From assembly GCF_001418475.1 (NCBI RefSeq), contig NZ_LIQX01000212.1:1-37607 (forward strand): DNA of 37,607 nucleotides, read 5' to 3'. The notes beneath the pieces were generated by a model, which made no database searches, had not been told where the DNA came from, and worked only from the letters and a program-made list of their open reading frames with translations. Below are positions 28,257 through 35,206 of this stretch, piece after piece. The translations under genes were made by a program, and so were the position numbers. The stretch is from Streptomyces ossamyceticus. GTDB lineage: Bacteria > Actinomycetota > Actinomycetes > Streptomycetales > Streptomycetaceae. Within the stretch, counting starts at the first letter, position 1, and every line of letters begins with the position of its first letter.

Positions 28257-28859
28257 ATGCTGAAGACATCGCTGAAAAGCACCGCGAGAAAAACACCGCT
28301 CGCCTTTGCCCTCGCGCTCATGGGTTCGGTGTTCCTCGTGCCGGGGCAGACAGCCCATGCAGACGTACGCCATGGGAATTGCCCGGACTACCGGATCATG
28401 GACTACGTCACCAAGTCGTGGAAGCTCACGCACTTGGACGTCATCGGCAACCACACCGGCGTCAAGAGGAAGTACTCCGTCACCGAGGAGGTGCAGACTC
28501 ATCTAGAGGCCGAGGTCACCCTCACGGCCACCACCTCGGTCAAGGCGCAGTTGAAGTTTCTCGCCGATGCGAGGATCGACACCGGGATCGAACTCCGGGG
28601 CCTCGGATCGAAAACGAAGAAGAAGTCGTACACCTGGAGCATCACCCTCCCATCCGGGCACAAGTGGGTTTTCTACCATGGTAGGCGCTACATCCGAGGT
28701 GTGGAGTACGGCTACCACTGCCAGAGTCTGACGAGTCACGTCAAGTCGTACACGGCGAAGGGACGCTCCTTCTCGTCGGTCAACTACGACGATGGCTATC
28801 GCTGTGACAAGAAACCGCGGGACGGGTTGGCCAAGATAGCGATCAACAAGGGGTGCTGA
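28257..28859 (+). CDS. Small secreted protein following the RHS gene, candidate effector
   Basis: A 200-residue protein beginning 21 nt after the RHS stop. A clear signal peptide (KTPLAFALALMGSVFLVPG, cut after AHA35) gives a mature protein of 165 residues. It has four Cys (near 42, 154, 182 and the C-terminal 200), enough for two disulfides. The middle (about 75-125, YSVTEEVQTHLEAEVTLTAT, then FLADARIDTGIELRG) alternates polar and apolar residues in long strands. The following KKKSYTWSITLPSGHKWVFY resembles the strand regions of small Streptomyces secreted proteins and of beta-pore-forming toxins. It has no recognised family. Its position suggests it is the toxin, or the toxin's partner, of the toxin-less RHS shell. 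Confidence 0.65.
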   Translation: MLKTSLKSTARKTPLAFALALMGSVFLVPGQTAHADVRHGNCPDYRIMDYVTKSWKLTHLDVIGNHTGVKRKYSVTEEVQTHLEAEVTLTATTSVKAQLKFLADARIDTGIELRGLGSKTKKKSYTWSITLPSGHKWVFYHGRRYIRGVEYGYHCQSLTSHVKSYTAKGRSFSSVNYDDGYRCDKKPRDGLAKIAINKGC

Positions 28860-28861
28860 AC

Positions 28862-29512
28862 ATGAACAGACCACTGCGCGGCGCAGCCACGCTCGTTGCC
28901 GTCCTGGTGACAGCTTCTTGTACGGCGGACGCGGCGCCCCAGGCCGGCCCATCCGCGAGCAAGACATCCGCGGCGAGCCGCACGCTCCCGAAGAACTGGA
29001 CCTGCCAAAAGCAGAGGTTCCACTGGGGCAAGGTGACGAAGCGGGAGAAACTGGCCGCCGTGTCCGACGCCCAGGAAATACACATTCCGGCAGGAAGGAC
29101 CGTCGCGTCGACGTTCGACCTCGTTCCGCTCCGTACCCTGAAAGCCGCCATCTCGCCGGCACTTCCGGACGGCACGGTGAACCCGCAGGCCGCTGTCGAC
29201 TCCCTCGCGGAGCAGACAGGGCTCGATTTGGCGAAGGTGGGTACGACGTTCACCTTGAGCAAGGGAGACAAGACCCTCAAAACGTCATCCGGCAAATTCG
29301 ACGGTGTGCTGGTGGCCGTCGTGGGCGTTGACACGGTTGAGGCATCCTTCGTCTACGGCTGCGGCGCCGAAGAACAGGAAGCCGTGCGAGGCACATTGAC
29401 CACGTGGTCCGCGGCCACCTACTCGGCGCTATTTGCGTGCGGCATCCGTGAGGATCTCTCTGCGGTCGAAATCGAGGCCGAGGCCCTGTTGTGCGGAGAG
29501 CAGAGCGACTGA
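28862..29512 (+). CDS. Lipoprotein, candidate immunity protein of the RHS operon
   Basis: A 216-residue protein starting 2 nt after the secreted-protein stop. ATG 28862 was chosen because AAGGGG lies 8 nt upstream; a GTG at 28853 is in frame. The signal peptide ends in lipobox VTASC with Cys20. The mature part begins with a Ser/Ala-rich linker and then a soluble domain with Cys near 50, 165 and 189. It ends LSAVEIEAEALLCGEQSD. Lipoprotein or membrane anchoring is usual for immunity proteins that guard against toxins acting outside the cytoplasm; that role is inferred. The last 49 codons recur in a broken copy at 35058-35206. Confidence 0.65.
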   Translation: MNRPLRGAATLVAVLVTASCTADAAPQAGPSASKTSAASRTLPKNWTCQKQRFHWGKVTKREKLAAVSDAQEIHIPAGRTVASTFDLVPLRTLKAAISPALPDGTVNPQAAVDSLAEQTGLDLAKVGTTFTLSKGDKTLKTSSGKFDGVLVAVVGVDTVEASFVYGCGAEEQEAVRGTLTTWSAATYSALFACGIREDLSAVEIEAEALLCGEQSD

Positions 29513-29686
29513 GCGACATCTGAGCTCAAGTCGGTCTTGTGTGTGCGGTATCCGGCCGGGTACCGCACGCACGATCACAGGCCGGTACGTCCGCACGATC
29601 GCTTGGGCGAGGAGACATCGCGTGGTGATGTCGGCAGTGAAGGGACGCTGGCCCGCCACAAGTCGGCCGCCAGGAACTGGTTCCGC
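29364..29686 (+). repeat. Element right-end block 1, copy A (323 bp)
   Basis: Nearly identical to 35058-35380 at a constant offset of 5694 bp. It covers the last 49 codons of the lipoprotein gene, its stop and about 170 bp of downstream DNA, including the palindrome GCGGTATCCGG...GGTACCGC. It ends at TTCCGC, after which the two elements diverge (139 bp here, 206 bp in copy B). Confidence 0.85.
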
Positions 29687-29825
29687 GCGCGATCGGCTCC
29701 CGGTGGCGGAGCCTGACCGTCGGCCGCCAGGCCCTGCTCACCATTGTCCATCTGCGAGTGGGACAGGGGAGGCGTGTGTCGCCAGCGGAGTCGGTGCAGA
29801 TCAGTGTCCGCCGTCCCCGCCGCAG

Positions 29826-30028
29826 GCGTTGTGGCAGTGCGATGCGCCTGAGCAATGCGTGAGCGGACGGCGCGGCAACATTTGGATGCAGCGGTAGGCG
29901 CGGAGCTGCTTGTAAGCCGCTGATCAGGGAAAACGGGATTTGGTGTGATCATGCGGCACCCGCCATCACAACCCCACCAGCCCTTGTAATGCGTAGGTTG
30001 TCGGTTCGAATCCGACAGGGGGCTCTGG
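29826..30028 (+). repeat. Element right-end block 2, copy A (203 bp), with att
   Basis: Matches 35587-35789 at a constant offset of 5761 bp. It contains a conserved coding-looking tail (ALWQC..., then EQCVSGRRGNIWMQR and a TAG stop at 29895-29897). An inverted repeat TGTGAT (29944-29949)/ATCACA (29965-29970) follows, possibly an integrase or excisionase arm site, and then the 46-bp att. Confidence 0.8.
29983..30028 (+). repeat. Internal att site: tRNA-Thr 3' direct repeat, copy 2
   Basis: 46 bp with one mismatch (T at 29999 where the tRNA has C). The 5' half of the tRNA is absent, so this is an att junction between the two tandem elements and not a tRNA gene. Confidence 0.85.
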
Positions 30029-30114
30029 TGGGAAGTGGCTGTTCAACGGCCCAATGGCACGACCCCCTAGCAAGATCGCCGCCCGTACACATTTAGTACA
30101 CGTCACTTTGATCG

Positions 30115-30234
30115 CTAAGCGTTGGTGAGCGACGCATCGGCCAAAGCCAGTGCGACCTTTCGCCCGGCATCCAGTGCATCGGCGACCTTGTCCAGCCTGT
30201 CCGGGAAGAGCGATTTGGGATACCGGTACGAGCC
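30115..30234 (-). pseudogene. C-terminal remnant of a second tyrosine integrase
   Basis: 39 codons reading GSYRYPKSLFPDRLDKVADA and ending ALADASLTNA, stop TAG 30117-30115. This matches the end of phage-type integrases (TYxHLFPDRLDEVADALD), in which the Tyr is the nucleophile. It lies 87 bp right of the internal att and points toward it, as int should. The rest of the gene is gone; the next gene on the other strand starts at 30264. Confidence 0.6.
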
Positions 30235-30263
30235 ACTTCCCCGCCAAGCGGCGGGAGGCGCTC

Positions 30264-30815
30264 ATGCAGCGGCTGAGTGACGCTCGCGATGAGGCGGCGC
30301 ACGCGGTGGCGGGCCTGGACAAGGCGGCGGCCGAGGCGCTGCAGCTGGTGGCCGAGTACAGCGCCGTGGTGCGGGAGGTGTCGGCCGAGCTGGTCAGTGC
30401 GGGTCTGCGGGCGGGTGACAGCGGCGAGGACGGTGGCACGGCAGGCGGCGCGGTTCACCTTGACGGCGAGACGTGGCGGGCGGCGGATCCGCTCGGGGTA
30501 CTGGAGTACCTGCTCGCGGTGCGGGTGGCTGCGGAGAACCCGGCGCATCCGCTGGCGATGCGCCGGTACAGCACGGAGTCGCTGGCGGGGAAGGCGGCTC
30601 GTGAGGATCTGCTGAGGGCGGCCGAGCGGGTGACCGCGCCCTACGCCGAGGCGTATGGGGCGGGTGGTCCGGAGGATGACGGTGTCGGCGCTGCGGTATG
30701 GCTGGCGCTCCAGCGTTGTGCGGCCGTCGAGGAGACGAGGCAGGCTGCCCGCGACAGGACGCCTGGCGGGGTCCTGGCGGCGCTCCTCGCCTCACTGGGT
30801 GGCCCTGCGGACTGA
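30264..30815 (+). CDS. Hypothetical helical protein
   Basis: A 183-residue soluble protein, strongly helical (MQRLSDARDEAAHAVAGLDK, AAAEALQLVAEYSAVVREVS) with likely coiled coil in residues 1-45. A conserved-looking middle follows (WRAADPLGVLEYLLAVRVAA). ATG 30264 was preferred to upstream in-frame starts because GGGAGG lies 5 nt before it, and because the upstream part covers the integrase remnant on the other strand. No family was recognised. It is a single gene followed by a terminator. Confidence 0.55.
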   Translation: MQRLSDARDEAAHAVAGLDKAAAEALQLVAEYSAVVREVSAELVSAGLRAGDSGEDGGTAGGAVHLDGETWRAADPLGVLEYLLAVRVAAENPAHPLAMRRYSTESLAGKAAREDLLRAAERVTAPYAEAYGAGGPEDDGVGAAVWLALQRCAAVEETRQAARDRTPGGVLAALLASLGGPAD

Positions 30816-30820
30816 TCGCG

Positions 30821-30857
30821 GAAGCCCCGGCACGGCCCGTCACGGTACGGGGGCTTC
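30821..30857. terminator. Bidirectional terminator
   Basis: GAAGCCCC (30821-30828) pairs with GGGGCTTC (30850-30857), with additional inner pairing (CGG...CCG type). It lies 5 nt after the stop of the 30264 gene and faces the convergent gene ending at 30921. Confidence 0.6.
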
Positions 30858-30920
30858 GTGCCCTCCGTCCTCGACGCCCCGGACCCCGGAGCGCACCGCC
30901 CTACGTACGGCGTGCGCCGC

Positions 30921-31505
30921 TCATCCCTGCATCACCACATCTGTGATCTCCACGGACACCTTCTTGCTCGACGACACCGTGCTGATCGAAGTCGGCGTGT
31001 AGCTCAGGCTCGTCTCGTCCGACAGCTCAGCCGTCTCAATGACCGGCCCCGACTTGTCGCCACGAATCTCGTAGGTGATCGAGTAGACCGCGTCCGGATC
31101 GACGCCGTTCCATTCGCCCACGTAGGACAGAACCGGCTCGACCGTCACGTTGCAGCCCGCCGAACCGAAGCACTGCCGCTCGGTGGTGCGTAGCTCCATC
31201 GTGAAGTCGGAGGGGGTAAGGGCGGCGTACGTCGGCTCCGACTCTTCCGCGGCGGGCTCGGCTACGTCCTCGTCTGGGGCGCTCGATGCCGAGGAGGTGG
31301 CGGGGGCTGGCTTGCTGTCGTCGTTTGTGGCCTGCACGACGACGATGCCGGTGGTGATGATCGTGGCGATGATGGCGGCGGCGGCCCCGATGATGATTGC
31401 GTTGGTGTGGTTCTTCTTCGGCTTCGGCTCGGGCTCTGGCTCCGGTGTCTGAGGCGGGGTCGGCGGCGGGGAGTCGGGCGCGGGTGGTGGCGTGGTATTG
31501 CTCAT
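30921..31505 (-). CDS. Membrane-anchored protein with Pro-rich cytoplasmic tail
   Basis: 194 residues. Residues 1-33 are Pro/Glu/Lys-rich (TPEPEPEPKPKKN). One membrane segment follows (36-58, AIIIGAAAAIIATIITTGIV), then an outside linker (Ser/Ala/Asp-rich) and a beta-rich outer domain (about 95-194). That domain has a Cys pair (CFGSAGC) likely to form a disulfide, and NVTVEPVLSYVGEW. GGGGGG lies 3 nt before ATG 31505. No family was recognised; such anchored small domains are common in Streptomyces mobile elements. It is divergent from the XRE regulator gene. Confidence 0.6.
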   Translation of the reverse strand: MSNTTPPPAPDSPPPTPPQTPEPEPEPKPKKNHTNAIIIGAAAAIIATIITTGIVVVQATNDDSKPAPATSSASSAPDEDVAEPAAEESEPTYAALTPSDFTMELRTTERQCFGSAGCNVTVEPVLSYVGEWNGVDPDAVYSITYEIRGDKSGPVIETAELSDETSLSYTPTSISTVSSSKKVSVEITDVVMQG

Positions 31506-31609
31506 GATCCCCCCAGGACGTACGTGGTGAGACCCGCATCATCTGGCGTACGAGGGGCCGCGGGGAATGCATGTGTCCGGGTTGTGACCCTGACGTGTGA
31601 CGGTCAGGC

Positions 31610-31638
31610 CACTGGTCACCGCCAGGGGTGCACCAGTG
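31610..31638. promoter_or_regulatory. Possible operator upstream of the XRE regulator
   Basis: CACTGGT (31610-31616) and ACCAGTG (31632-31638) are perfect inverted 7-mers 15 bp apart in the divergent promoter region between the 31505 and 31763 starts. Autoregulation by the XRE protein is a guess. Confidence 0.25.
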
Positions 31639-31762
31639 CCCACCCTTTCGGACGGCCGTCAACAGCACGACGGCCCCCGCAGGTTGCAGGGGCCGCACAC
31701 GCCTACACCCGGAGCCGGCCGGGCGTACCGTTCTGAGTGTCGAGGTCAGAACGGAGCCCAGC

Positions 31763-32965
31763 ATGCCACACCCAACACGCCGGGACACCGGCGGAATCGG
31801 GGCGCGTATCGAAGAGGTGAGCGCCCTGCGCGGCTTCTCCCTCCGCGAGCTCGGACGCCGCGCCAACGTCTCCCCGTCGATGCTGTCCCGCATCATCACC
31901 GGCCAGCGCCAGGCCAGCCCTGCCATCGTCTCCGCCGTCGCCCGCGCCCTGTCCGTCAGCATCTCCGTGCTGCACGGCCAGCCCTACATCCACCAGCTGC
32001 AGGCCGACCAGCTCGACCGGCTGATAACCCCCATCAGCGTCGCCCTCGATGACTGGGACATCCCCCTCGGCGACGACGACCCGCCGCCCCGCACGCTCCC
32101 TGTCCTCGAAACTGTGGTGGCCGGCCTGGAGCAGCAGCGGGCCCGCGCCGAGTACATCGAGATCGCCCACGAACTCCCCTCCCTGCTCGCCGAGGTGAAC
32201 GCCCACGTCCTCACCCAGAGCCCTGGGCACGCCTTGGAGCGGGCCGCGTGGTTGCAGGCGGAGCTGTGCCGCACCGTGTACGTCGTCGGCCGTCAGATCG
32301 GCTTCGGTGGCCTCGCCCGGCTCGCCCTCTCGCGGATGGCGGTCGCGGCCCCGCAGTCCGGGGATCCGCGGCAGGTGGCTATCGAAAGGTGGGACCGTGC
32401 GCAGCTGCTCGCGGACGCCGCCCGCCACGACCGCGGCGTCCTCCTGGTGAAGCAGGCCCTGAAGGACTTGGACGACGACGGCGAGCAGGCCACGAAAGCC
32501 GTGCGCGGGGCCCTGCACCTGAAGGGCGCGATCCTCTCCAGCCGTCAGGGCGACACCGCTGGCGCGGACGACTGGCTTGCTGCGGCCGGGGAGATCGCCG
32601 AGGAGACCGGGGAGACCCGCGACTACGGGCTCGTGTTCGGCCCCGTCAACGTCGTGATTCACGGCATGTCGGCCTCCAGCGACCGGGACAAGCACGCCCG
32701 CGCCCTGGAGAAGGCCCGCAAGGTCCGGCTGCCGGATGACTATCCGGAGGCTCGGGCCGGGCACTACTGGGTGGATAGGGCGCGCGCGGAGACGTGGACG
32801 GCGCGCCATGAGGACGCGTTCCAGTCGCTGGCCAGGGCGCGGCAGGTGGCGCCGCAGCAGACCCGCTATCACCCTGGTGTGCACGAGACGGTGGCGACGC
32901 TGCTGCGGGCGCGGTCGAAGGCGCCGGGGGATCTGCTGGAGTTCGCTGGCTGGTGCGGCGTGTAG
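31763..32965 (+). CDS. XRE-family transcriptional regulator with TPR-like C-terminus
   Basis: A 400-residue cytoplasmic regulator. The helix-turn-helix is at about residues 10-62 (GARIEEVSALRGFSLRELGR, ANVSPSMLSRIITGQRQAS). The rest is helical and probably forms TPR-like repeats (ERAAWLQAELCRTVYVVGRQ, ALHLKGAILSSRQGDT, ALEKARKVRLP, SLARARQVAPQQTRYHPGVH), a layout common in Streptomyces regulators of mobile elements and differentiation. ATG 31763 was chosen for GGAG 6 nt upstream and because the HTH then sits at the N-terminus. Three tiny overlapping genes follow after 112 bp and may be controlled with it. Confidence 0.8.
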   Translation: MPHPTRRDTGGIGARIEEVSALRGFSLRELGRRANVSPSMLSRIITGQRQASPAIVSAVARALSVSISVLHGQPYIHQLQADQLDRLITPISVALDDWDIPLGDDDPPPRTLPVLETVVAGLEQQRARAEYIEIAHELPSLLAEVNAHVLTQSPGHALERAAWLQAELCRTVYVVGRQIGFGGLARLALSRMAVAAPQSGDPRQVAIERWDRAQLLADAARHDRGVLLVKQALKDLDDDGEQATKAVRGALHLKGAILSSRQGDTAGADDWLAAAGEIAEETGETRDYGLVFGPVNVVIHGMSASSDRDKHARALEKARKVRLPDDYPEARAGHYWVDRARAETWTARHEDAFQSLARARQVAPQQTRYHPGVHETVATLLRARSKAPGDLLEFAGWCGV

Positions 32966-33077
32966 CCGCCCGGTCAACGGGGGTCAAGGCTCCGGGTGTT
33001 GCCAGTCTGTCAACGCTGGGGCCTTGCCTGGTCGGCACGATGTGACGGTACCCACGTCGCCTGCCATGGAGCCGACC

Positions 33078-33284
33078 ATGACCAGCCGCCAGACGGCCCC
33101 CGAGCCGCCCGTCACCCTGCCTGACCCAACGCGTCCGCCGCGGCCGGCGCCGGGGTGCGACGTGTGCGAGGCTCTCGACCAGCAGCGCGCCGAGGCGGAG
33201 GAGGCTGGTGACGTCCGTCGGGCGACGACGCTGGAGATGGAGATGCGTCAGCACCACGCGACGCGCCCCCGGAAGAGGCGGTGA
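33078..33284 (+). CDS. Small hypothetical protein with CxxC
   Basis: 68 residues: a Pro/Thr-rich start (MTSRQTAPEPPVTLPDPTRP), a single CDVC motif, then a charged helix (EALDQQRAEAEEAGDVRRA) and a basic end. ATG 33078 has GGAG 6 nt upstream; ATG 33066 is an in-frame alternative. This CDVC-QRAEA pattern recurs in small Streptomyces proteins next to XRE regulators. Its stop overlaps the next start (GTGA). Confidence 0.55.
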   Translation: MTSRQTAPEPPVTLPDPTRPPRPAPGCDVCEALDQQRAEAEEAGDVRRATTLEMEMRQHHATRPRKRR

Positions 33285-33478
33285 CCGTGGAGACCCGCGA
33301 CAACACCGAGACCGGTAGCTCGTTCCAGTGGTGCGCGTGGCATCAGGGCTACACCCGCACCGCGCGCCTGGTGCGTGATCCTGCGGACCAGGGCTCCGGA
33401 GCCGGGGCACTCAGCCTGTACGCGTGTGCCCCTTGCCGCTACGCGCTCGACCTCGTCCCGATCGGTGGGCAGTCGTGA
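33281..33478 (+). CDS. Small hypothetical protein with Cys pairs
   Basis: 65 residues. WCAWHQGYTRTARLV at the start and YACAPCRYAL near the end give Cys/His spacings (C-x2-H, C-x2-C) that fit a small zinc ribbon. GTG 33281 overlaps the upstream stop by 4 nt (GTGA), and its own stop overlaps the next GTG the same way, so the three genes are strictly coupled. Confidence 0.5.
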   Translation: MTVETRDNTETGSSFQWCAWHQGYTRTARLVRDPADQGSGAGALSLYACAPCRYALDLVPIGGQS

Positions 33479-33684
33479 GTGCGGCCACGGTCCCGACGGT
33501 GTGGGCTCTGTCGCGGCCGGTACGGGACGGTGTCCGCTGCCTCCACTGCTCCCTGCCCCTCGACGACGAGCGGGTGCCCGTGGGGATGGCTCGCGGCTAC
33601 TGGGGCGCTCACAATCTGAGCGTCACGGTGTACGCGCATCCGGTGTGTGTGAGCCCCCGGCCCGGTCGGGCACCCCAGGCGTAA
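33475..33684 (+). CDS. Small hypothetical protein, last of the coupled trio
   Basis: 69 residues. VRCLHCSLPLDDERV supplies a CxxC, and AHPVC near the end supplies His/Cys, so it is again a possible zinc-binding mini-protein. GTG 33475 overlaps the upstream TGA (GTGA). A strong hairpin terminator follows 25 nt after the stop. No family was recognised. Confidence 0.5.
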   Translation: MSAATVPTVWALSRPVRDGVRCLHCSLPLDDERVPVGMARGYWGAHNLSVTVYAHPVCVSPRPGRAPQA

Positions 33685-33708
33685 TTCGGCCGGGCCGGGC
33701 ATGACGAA

Positions 33709-33740
33709 GGCCCCCGTCCTCGACGAGCGAGGCGGGGGCC
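33709..33740. terminator. Bidirectional terminator
   Basis: GGCCCCCG-T-CCTCG pairs with CGAGG-CGGGGGCC, a 13-bp stem with one bulge, between the convergent genes ending at 33684 and 33762. Confidence 0.75.
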
Positions 33741-33761
33741 GGTGGCTTTGAGAGCTGTCTT

Positions 33762-33992
33762 CTACTCTTCTCCGTCCTTACGGACGAAGTTGGCGACCGT
33801 CATCCCCAGGGCCAGGGTTGCGGCCCCAGCCCCTGTTCCGGTGGCCGTAGCCTCGAACAGCGTCTGATCGCCGACCATGCGACCGAAGATGCCAGCCGCA
33901 AAGCCGATGTTGCCAGCGGCGAGACCGATCGTTGTGACGAGCATCCCGCCGGATCCGGGCGTCTTCGGCGGGGTGCCCTGTGTACCGTCCAT
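33762..33992 (-). CDS. Small membrane protein
   Basis: 76 residues with two hydrophobic, Gly-rich segments (about 17-37, MLVTTIGLAAGNIGFAAGIF; about 50-70, TGTGAGAATLALGMTVANFV) and a charged end (RKDGEE). The ATG at 33992 follows a Pro/Thr stretch-free start; the upstream ribosome site is weak, and the frame stays open far upstream only because of high GC. It is likely a two-span membrane peptide, perhaps holin-like, but no family was recognised. Confidence 0.5.
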   Translation of the reverse strand: MDGTQGTPPKTPGSGGMLVTTIGLAAGNIGFAAGIFGRMVGDQTLFEATATGTGAGAATLALGMTVANFVRKDGEE

Positions 33993-34397
33993 TTCGGGTC
34001 CAATTCTGTCGAAGGAATGCTGACCCGGCGGGGCTCGCCCGGCGTGCTGTGAAGGGTGCACGGGCGGGCCCTCACCGTCTGCATACGACCGTAGACACGC
34101 GATTCGCCGCGCTTGAAAGACGATCAGGCTTCTGAGATCTATGCCGCACCGCGAGCAAATCGCCCAAATCGGACCGGCCTGCCGAAGTCCTGCCTGGTGG
34201 GTGCGGCGCCAGGCGTTGTGGACTCGGCGGCCAATGCGGAGTCGAGGCAGCACCCATCGTCCTCTGCGAGCCGAATGAAGGCCTTCGCCGGGCCGGATGA
34301 TCTGCGACTTCATGACACCAATGTGCAACGTGCAGGGTGCTCGGGGGCGTGGTGCACTGAGGGTCGGTGGCTGTTCGGTGAATCGGTGGTGGTGGCT
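33993..34397. other. Gene-free stretch
   Basis: About 400 bases of somewhat lower GC between divergent genes. Open frames here have no start, ribosome site or protein-like sequence that I trust. Promoters of the flanking genes are expected but not recognised. Confidence 0.4.
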
Positions 34398-34880
34398 ATG
34401 GCTGGCACTGGCGGGCGGCGGGGGCTCATATGGCGGGCCCGGAGGCGATGGGCGGCTATGGGGTGGCCGGGCCGGATTGTCGGTGTGGTGATCGGCCTTT
34501 TTTTGTCCTTCCTCGTCTTGGGGGCGGTCCTCGCCGCGTTTGGGGTCGGGGAGGAGGATGCGCCGCAGTCGCCCTCTCCGTCGAGCGTGTCTCCGGCAAC
34601 TTCCCCGCCTGATGTGCCGACGTCGAGGCCGGCGGTGACGGAGACGGCCACGGTGACAGCCACGGCTGTCCCTGTCCCAGAGGAGACGGTCACTGAGACT
34701 GTGAAGCAAGAGTCTGCTGAGCCGGAGCCTGCGGATCCGACGACTGCGCCGCATGAGGACGTGTACTACGAGAACTGCGACGCGGCGCGTGCTGCCGGGG
34801 CGGCGCCTGTGCACGCCGGAGATCCTGGGTATGGGCCGCATCTCGACCGCGACGGCGACGGGGTGGGCTGTGAGCGGTGA
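34398..34880 (+). CDS. Membrane-anchored excalibur calcium-binding domain protein
   Basis: 160 residues from ATG 34398, or 140 from ATG 34458, which has GGAGG 12 nt upstream; the start is uncertain. A basic start and one membrane segment (RIVGVVIGLFLSFLVLGAVL) are followed by a Pro/Ser/Thr/Glu-rich stalk. The C-terminal excalibur domain (about the last 37 residues) reads VYYENCDAARAAGAAPVHAG and then DRDGDGVGCE. The DxDxDG loop binds Ca2+ and the two Cys form the domain's disulfide. Excalibur domains occur in extracellular bacterial proteins, often beside nucleases; here the domain is alone. Confidence 0.8.
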   Translation: MAGTGGRRGLIWRARRRWAAMGWPGRIVGVVIGLFLSFLVLGAVLAAFGVGEEDAPQSPSPSSVSPATSPPDVPTSRPAVTETATVTATAVPVPEETVTETVKQESAEPEPADPTTAPHEDVYYENCDAARAAGAAPVHAGDPGYGPHLDRDGDGVGCER

Positions 34881-34886
34881 CGGGCC

Positions 34887-35040
34887 AGGGAGGGAGGCAG
34901 AAGGGCTGGTTTCCCGTTTCCGGGCCTCCCTGATACCTACCTCCCTCGCCTCCCTCGACTGGCATATGTGCAGGTCACACCAGGGGAGGCAGGGCAGGGA
35001 GCTGGGTAGGGAGAACTCCCCAAGATCCGGGCGCCTCCCT
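34887..35040. repeat. Cluster of GCCTCCCT motifs in both orientations
   Basis: CCTCCCT occurs at 34925, 34940, 34949 and 35034. Its complement AGGGAGG occurs at 34887 and 34891, with near-matches (GGGGAGG at 34983, CAGGGAG and TAGGGAG between 34995 and 35012). No gene covers the stretch. The density suggests iterons or protein-binding sites near the right end of element B. Confidence 0.45.
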
Positions 35041-35049
35041 ACTCGTCGA

Positions 35050-35206
35050 GGTCGGCTGCGCCGAAGAACAGGAAGCCGTGCGAGGCACATTGACCACGTG
35101 GTCCTCGGCCGTCTACTCGGCGCTATTCGCGTGCGGCATCCGTGAGGATCTCTCTGCGGTCGAAATCGAGGCCGAGGCCCTGTTGTGCGGAGAGCAGAGC
35201 GACTGA
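35050..35206 (+). pseudogene. Truncated copy of the RHS-operon lipoprotein gene
   Basis: The last 49 codons of the lipoprotein at 28862-29512 (CGAEEQEAVRGTLTTW to LLCGEQSD) recur here with few changes. The first shared bases are at about 35058. The start, signal peptide and first two thirds are missing, so it cannot be a working lipoprotein. It shows that element B once had, or captured, the end of the same operon. Confidence 0.8.

Noticed and set aside
29433..29897. 154-codon plus-strand frame over the right end of element A
   Set aside because: It begins inside the lipoprotein gene and runs through a non-conserved segment; only its last about 24 codons are shared with element B and are reported separately.
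29983..30028. Second and third tRNA-Thr-like sequences (also 35744-35789)
   Set aside because: Only the 3' part from the anticodon loop is present; no acceptor 5' strand or D arm precedes it. They are att repeats, not tRNA genes.
29966..30439. Minus-strand frames ending PVGFEPTTYALQG (also near 35727-36020)
   Set aside because: This peptide is the antisense reading of the tRNA-Thr 3' end, a familiar false protein. The only real coding relic there is the integrase tail at 30115-30234, in another frame.
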